The notes under the pieces were generated by a model. The model had not been told where the DNA came from. It was given only the letters and a program-made list of their open reading frames with translations, and made no database searches. The position numbers and the translations under genes were made by a program. Positions 5,838 to 8,573 of a stretch of 8,573 nucleotides of DNA are shown here, one piece after another. Source of the DNA: an uncultured Dysgonomonas sp. (GTDB taxonomy: Bacteria; Bacteroidota; Bacteroidia; Bacteroidales; Dysgonomonadaceae); NCBI GenBank assembly GCA_945292135.1, contig CALYRA010000026.1, positions 1 to 8,573 on the forward strand, given 5' to 3'. The number at the start of each line of letters is the position of its first letter. Position 1 is the first letter of the stretch.

Positions 5838-7310
5838 ATGAAAATACATCATTTTTTTGCCTTTGACCTTGGCGCAACAAGCGGACGTTCCATATTAGCT
5901 TCTATCAAAAATGGAAAACTCGAAATGCAAGAATTAACCCGTTTCCCCAACAAAATAATAAAAGTTCGAGGGAAATATTATTGGGATATATATGCGCTTT
6001 ATGATGCTCTGAAAGCAGGACTTAAAAAAGCTGCGAGCATGAATATAAAAATTGATGCGATAGGTATAGATACGTGGGGTGTAGACTTTGTATATTTGGG
6101 CGAAGATGGGAATATATTAAGCCAGCCACGTTGTTATCGCGACCCTTATACAAATTCCGCTCCCGAAGAATATTTCAGACTTTTACCTAAAAAAGAAGTT
6201 TATGATTTGACAGGCATTCAGATTATGAATTTCAATAGCTTGTTTCAACTCTTTGCGGCGAAGAAAGAAAACTTTTCCCCATTGAAATACGCGAAAGATA
6301 TCCTGTTTATGCCGGACGCATTGTCTTATATGCTTACCGATAAAAAGGTTTGTGAATATACGATTGCCTCCACATCGCAATTATTAAATCCAAAAACAAA
6401 AAAATTCGAATCTAAATTGTTTGAGGCGATCAATTTAGACCCATCCATAATGCAACCGATTATAAACCCGGGCGAAGTGATTGGACATTTGACAGATGAT
6501 GTAGCCAAAGAATGCGGTTTGAATAAAGTTCCAGTGATTGCCGTTGCCGGACATGATACCGGTTCGGCAGTTGCAGCCGTACCTGCCGAAAATGAAAATT
6601 TTGCATATCTGAGTTCAGGTACGTGGTCACTGATGGGTATCGAGGTAAAAGAGCCTATCATCAATGAAGAATCATTTAAGATGAACTTTACAAATGAGGG
6701 TGGCGTAGAGGGTACAACGCGATTTTTGAAGAATATAACCGGAATGTGGCTTTTGGAACAAAGCCGTAAAGAATGGGAATTGCAAGGACAAGAATATTCT
6801 TATCCAGAAATAGTAGCATTATCTAATTCAGTAGAGGGATTCAATTCGTTGATTGATCCAGACCATTCCTCCTTTGCTAATCCTGAATGTATGACTGAAG
6901 CGATTGCCAGTTTCTGCCAAAGGACAAATCAGAAAGTACCGGTAACTGATGCTGAATTTATACGCTGTATTTTTGATAGTTTGGCGTTGAAATATAAATA
7001 TGTATTGGATAGCCTTCAAAAAGTTGCTCCTTTCAGGATTGAAAAATTGCATGTAATAGGAGGTGGGTCACAAAATAAATTGTTGAATCAAATGACAGCC
7101 GATTCGATAGGCATACCCGTTGTTGCCGGTCCATCCGAAGCAACAGCAATAGGAAACGTTATGATGCAAGCCAAGGGAATTGGAATTATTAAATCTTTGG
7201 CTGAAATGCGAACCCTAATAAGAGAATCGGTCGAAATCGAAGTTTTTGAGCCGCAGAAATCACAATTGTGGAGTCAAGAGTATGATAGGTTTTTAACATA
7301 CATCAAATAA
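5838..7310 (+). CDS. rhaB: L-rhamnulokinase
   Basis: This cytoplasmic FGGY-family kinase phosphorylates L-rhamnulose to L-rhamnulose 1-phosphate with ATP, the second step of L-rhamnose breakdown. Its 490 residues are the usual length. The N-terminal ATPase half opens with FAFDLGATSGRSILA (phosphate-1 loop, 7-21), followed by the sugar-binding IGIDTWGVDFVYLG (75-88), RCYRDPYT (98-105) and LTGIQIMNFNSLFQL (124-138). The presumed catalytic base Asp240 lies in AGHDTGSAV, and the C-terminal half has SSGTWSLMGIE (259-269), GMWLLEQSRKEW (302-313) and the adenosine-binding IGGGSQNKLLNQMTADS (407-423). These motifs separate it from xylulo-, fuculo- and glycerol kinases. The ATG at 5838 lies four codons before the conserved FAFDLG strand. 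It is the first gene of the plus-strand operon, divergent from the AraC regulator, and is followed after 26 bp by rhaA. The symbol rhaK is also used in Bacteroides. Confidence 0.95.
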   Translation: MKIHHFFAFDLGATSGRSILASIKNGKLEMQELTRFPNKIIKVRGKYYWDIYALYDALKAGLKKAASMNIKIDAIGIDTWGVDFVYLGEDGNILSQPRCYRDPYTNSAPEEYFRLLPKKEVYDLTGIQIMNFNSLFQLFAAKKENFSPLKYAKDILFMPDALSYMLTDKKVCEYTIASTSQLLNPKTKKFESKLFEAINLDPSIMQPIINPGEVIGHLTDDVAKECGLNKVPVIAVAGHDTGSAVAAVPAENENFAYLSSGTWSLMGIEVKEPIINEESFKMNFTNEGGVEGTTRFLKNITGMWLLEQSRKEWELQGQEYSYPEIVALSNSVEGFNSLIDPDHSSFANPECMTEAIASFCQRTNQKVPVTDAEFIRCIFDSLALKYKYVLDSLQKVAPFRIEKLHVIGGGSQNKLLNQMTADSIGIPVVAGPSEATAIGNVMMQAKGIGIIKSLAEMRTLIRESVEIEVFEPQKSQLWSQEYDRFLTYIK

Positions 7311-7336
7311 TATTAATCTTAAAACATAATAAAAAC

Positions 7337-8573
7337 ATGAAAAAAGAACTTGTTCAGAAGTCGTACGAAATAGCAAAAGAACGTTATGCAGCCATTGGCG
7401 TAGATGTAGATGAAGCATTAAAAAAGTTAGATAAAATATCTATTTCTATCCATTGTTGGCAAGCAGATGACGTAAACGGATTCGAAAATTTAGGAAATTT
7501 AGGCGGCGGCGGTATACAAGCCACCGGCAATTATCCCGGCAAATCACGCAATATTGACGAACTACGCGCAGACATTTCTAAAGTGCTAACTTTGGTAGGA
7601 GGTAGTCATCGTCTGAATTTGCATGCTATTTACGGAGACTTTGGAGGTAAAATAGTTGACCGCGATCAGGTAGAAACTTCTCATTTCAAAAGTTGGATGG
7701 AGTGGGCGAAAGAAGCGAACCTTAAACTGGATTTCAATTCAACATCATTCGGACATCCCAAAAGTGGCAATTTAACATTGGCGAATCCAGATAAAGCAAT
7801 TCGTGATTTTTGGATCGAACATACCAAAAGATGTCGTGCCATATCCGAAGATATGGGTAAATTTCAGAATGATCCTTGTATTATGAACCTTTGGATTCAT
7901 GACGGAATGAAAGACTTGACAGTCAATCGGCTCAAATATCGTGCGTTGTTGGAACAATCGCTTGATGATATTTTCGCCAATGATTATAAGAATATGAAGG
8001 ACTGTATCGAATCAAAATTATTCGGAATCGCTCTTGAAAGTTATACTGTGGGCTCGCATGATTTTTATTTGGCGTACGGTTCGAAAAAACAAAAAATGGT
8101 AACTTTGGATATGGGGCACTTCCATTTGACAGAAAGCGTTGCGGATAAGATATCTTCATTATTATTATTTACTCCGGAGATTATGTTGCATGTAAGCCGT
8201 CCTGTACGTTGGGACTCTGACCATGTGGTCACATTGAATGATGATGTAACAGAATTGGCGAAAGAAATAATACGTGCCGATGCTCTTGATCGCGTACATG
8301 TAGGACTGGACTTTTTTGATGCTTCGATCAATCGCTTAGGAGCATATGTAATTGGTATCAGAGCTACTCAAAAAGCATTTTTACAAGCGCTTCTTGAACC
8401 GATTGCTTCATTACGTAAATATGAAGAAAACGAACAATATTTCGAGCGTCTTGCTTTGCTTGAGGAAGCGAAAAGCCTTCCTTGGAACGCAGTTTGGGAT
8501 TATTACTGTTTGAAAAGCAATGTTGCTGTCGGTGAAGATTATATCGGCGAAATACAACAATATGAAAAAGACG
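7337..8573 (+). CDS. rhaA: L-rhamnose isomerase, 3' end cut by window
   Basis: This enzyme interconverts L-rhamnose and L-rhamnulose, the first catabolic step, using two divalent metals (Mn2+ in E. coli). The window holds 412 codons and one base, open to the right edge. E. coli RhaA has 419 residues, so only a handful of codons should be missing. Family motifs run in order: ISIHCWQADDV (36-46), GNYPGKSR (64-71), LHAIYGDFGG (95-104), LDFNSTSFGHPKSG (131-144), NLWIHDGMKD (184-193), ESYTVGSHDFYLAYG (234-248), LDMGHFHLTES (257-267), LHVSRPVRWDSDH (284-296) and LDFFDASINR (324-333). By comparison with E. coli the metal ligands are Glu225, Asp258, His285 and Asp325 at one site and His261, Asp293 and Asp295 at the other; all are present. 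The ATG at 7337 lies 26 bp after the rhaB stop codon, so both are probably on one mRNA. A permease, rhamnulose-1-phosphate aldolase and lactaldehyde reductase are expected downstream. The symbol rhaI is also used in Bacteroides. Confidence 0.96.
   Translation, partial: MKKELVQKSYEIAKERYAAIGVDVDEALKKLDKISISIHCWQADDVNGFENLGNLGGGGIQATGNYPGKSRNIDELRADISKVLTLVGGSHRLNLHAIYGDFGGKIVDRDQVETSHFKSWMEWAKEANLKLDFNSTSFGHPKSGNLTLANPDKAIRDFWIEHTKRCRAISEDMGKFQNDPCIMNLWIHDGMKDLTVNRLKYRALLEQSLDDIFANDYKNMKDCIESKLFGIALESYTVGSHDFYLAYGSKKQKMVTLDMGHFHLTESVADKISSLLLFTPEIMLHVSRPVRWDSDHVVTLNDDVTELAKEIIRADALDRVHVGLDFFDASINRLGAYVIGIRATQKAFLQALLEPIASLRKYEENEQYFERLALLEEAKSLPWNAVWDYYCLKSNVAVGEDYIGEIQQYEKD

Noticed and set aside
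7772..8331. Three minus-strand open frames of 61-88 codons
   Set aside because: They lie antisense to rhaA, whose motifs run continuously through this stretch.
1..8573. CRISPR array, tRNA or rRNA gene, insertion sequence, toxin-antitoxin or defence system
   Set aside because: Reading both strands gave no periodic repeat-spacer pattern, no recognisable tRNA cloverleaf sequence, no transposase or integrase motifs and no defence-gene families.

Overview
The window is an AT-rich stretch of a Bacteroidota chromosome, most likely order Bacteroidales. The proteins resemble Bacteroides, Parabacteroides and Dysgonomonas versions, ribosome-binding sites are AT-rich without a Shine-Dalgarno sequence, and a secreted GH2 beta-galactosidase sits beside a rhamnose catabolic operon controlled by an AraC-type regulator. 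The genus cannot be fixed from the sequence alone.

Layout, left to right. (1) 1-188, minus strand: the first 62 codons of a sugar-phosphate nucleotidyltransferase, cut by the window edge. (2) 189-1194: a spacer of about 1 kb without a convincing gene, holding a possible decayed coding fragment, a 9-bp tandem duplication and an 11-bp inverted repeat. (3) 1195-4299, minus: an exported GH2 beta-galactosidase with all catalytic residues present. (4) 4300-4719: a 420-bp spacer with inverted repeats and copies of a short motif. (5) 4720-5634, minus: an AraC/XylS regulator, probably RhaR. (6) 5635-5837: the divergent control region. (7) 5838-7310, plus: rhamnulokinase. (8) 7337 to the end, plus: L-rhamnose isomerase, missing only a few C-terminal codons.

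How it works together. RhaA isomerises L-rhamnose to L-rhamnulose and RhaB phosphorylates it to L-rhamnulose 1-phosphate. The aldolase, lactaldehyde reductase and permease expected in such operons would lie beyond the right edge. The divergent AraC protein is placed to sense rhamnose or a derivative and activate rhaBA. The beta-galactosidase would act in the periplasm, removing terminal galactose from imported oligosaccharides. Rhamnose next to galactose suggests rhamnogalacturonan-I-type pectin fragments, but this is inference.

The most interesting signal is regulatory. A 13-bp sequence (ATTTTGTGTTATA) occurs once in the divergent araC/rhaB region and once, inverted, just beyond the 3' end of araC upstream of the beta-galactosidase. 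Its TTTTGTGTT core occurs twice more in the beta-galactosidase leader. This may be the regulator's operator and would tie the beta-galactosidase to the rhamnose regulon. I found no new defence, mobile or enzymatic system; the genes themselves are of familiar families.
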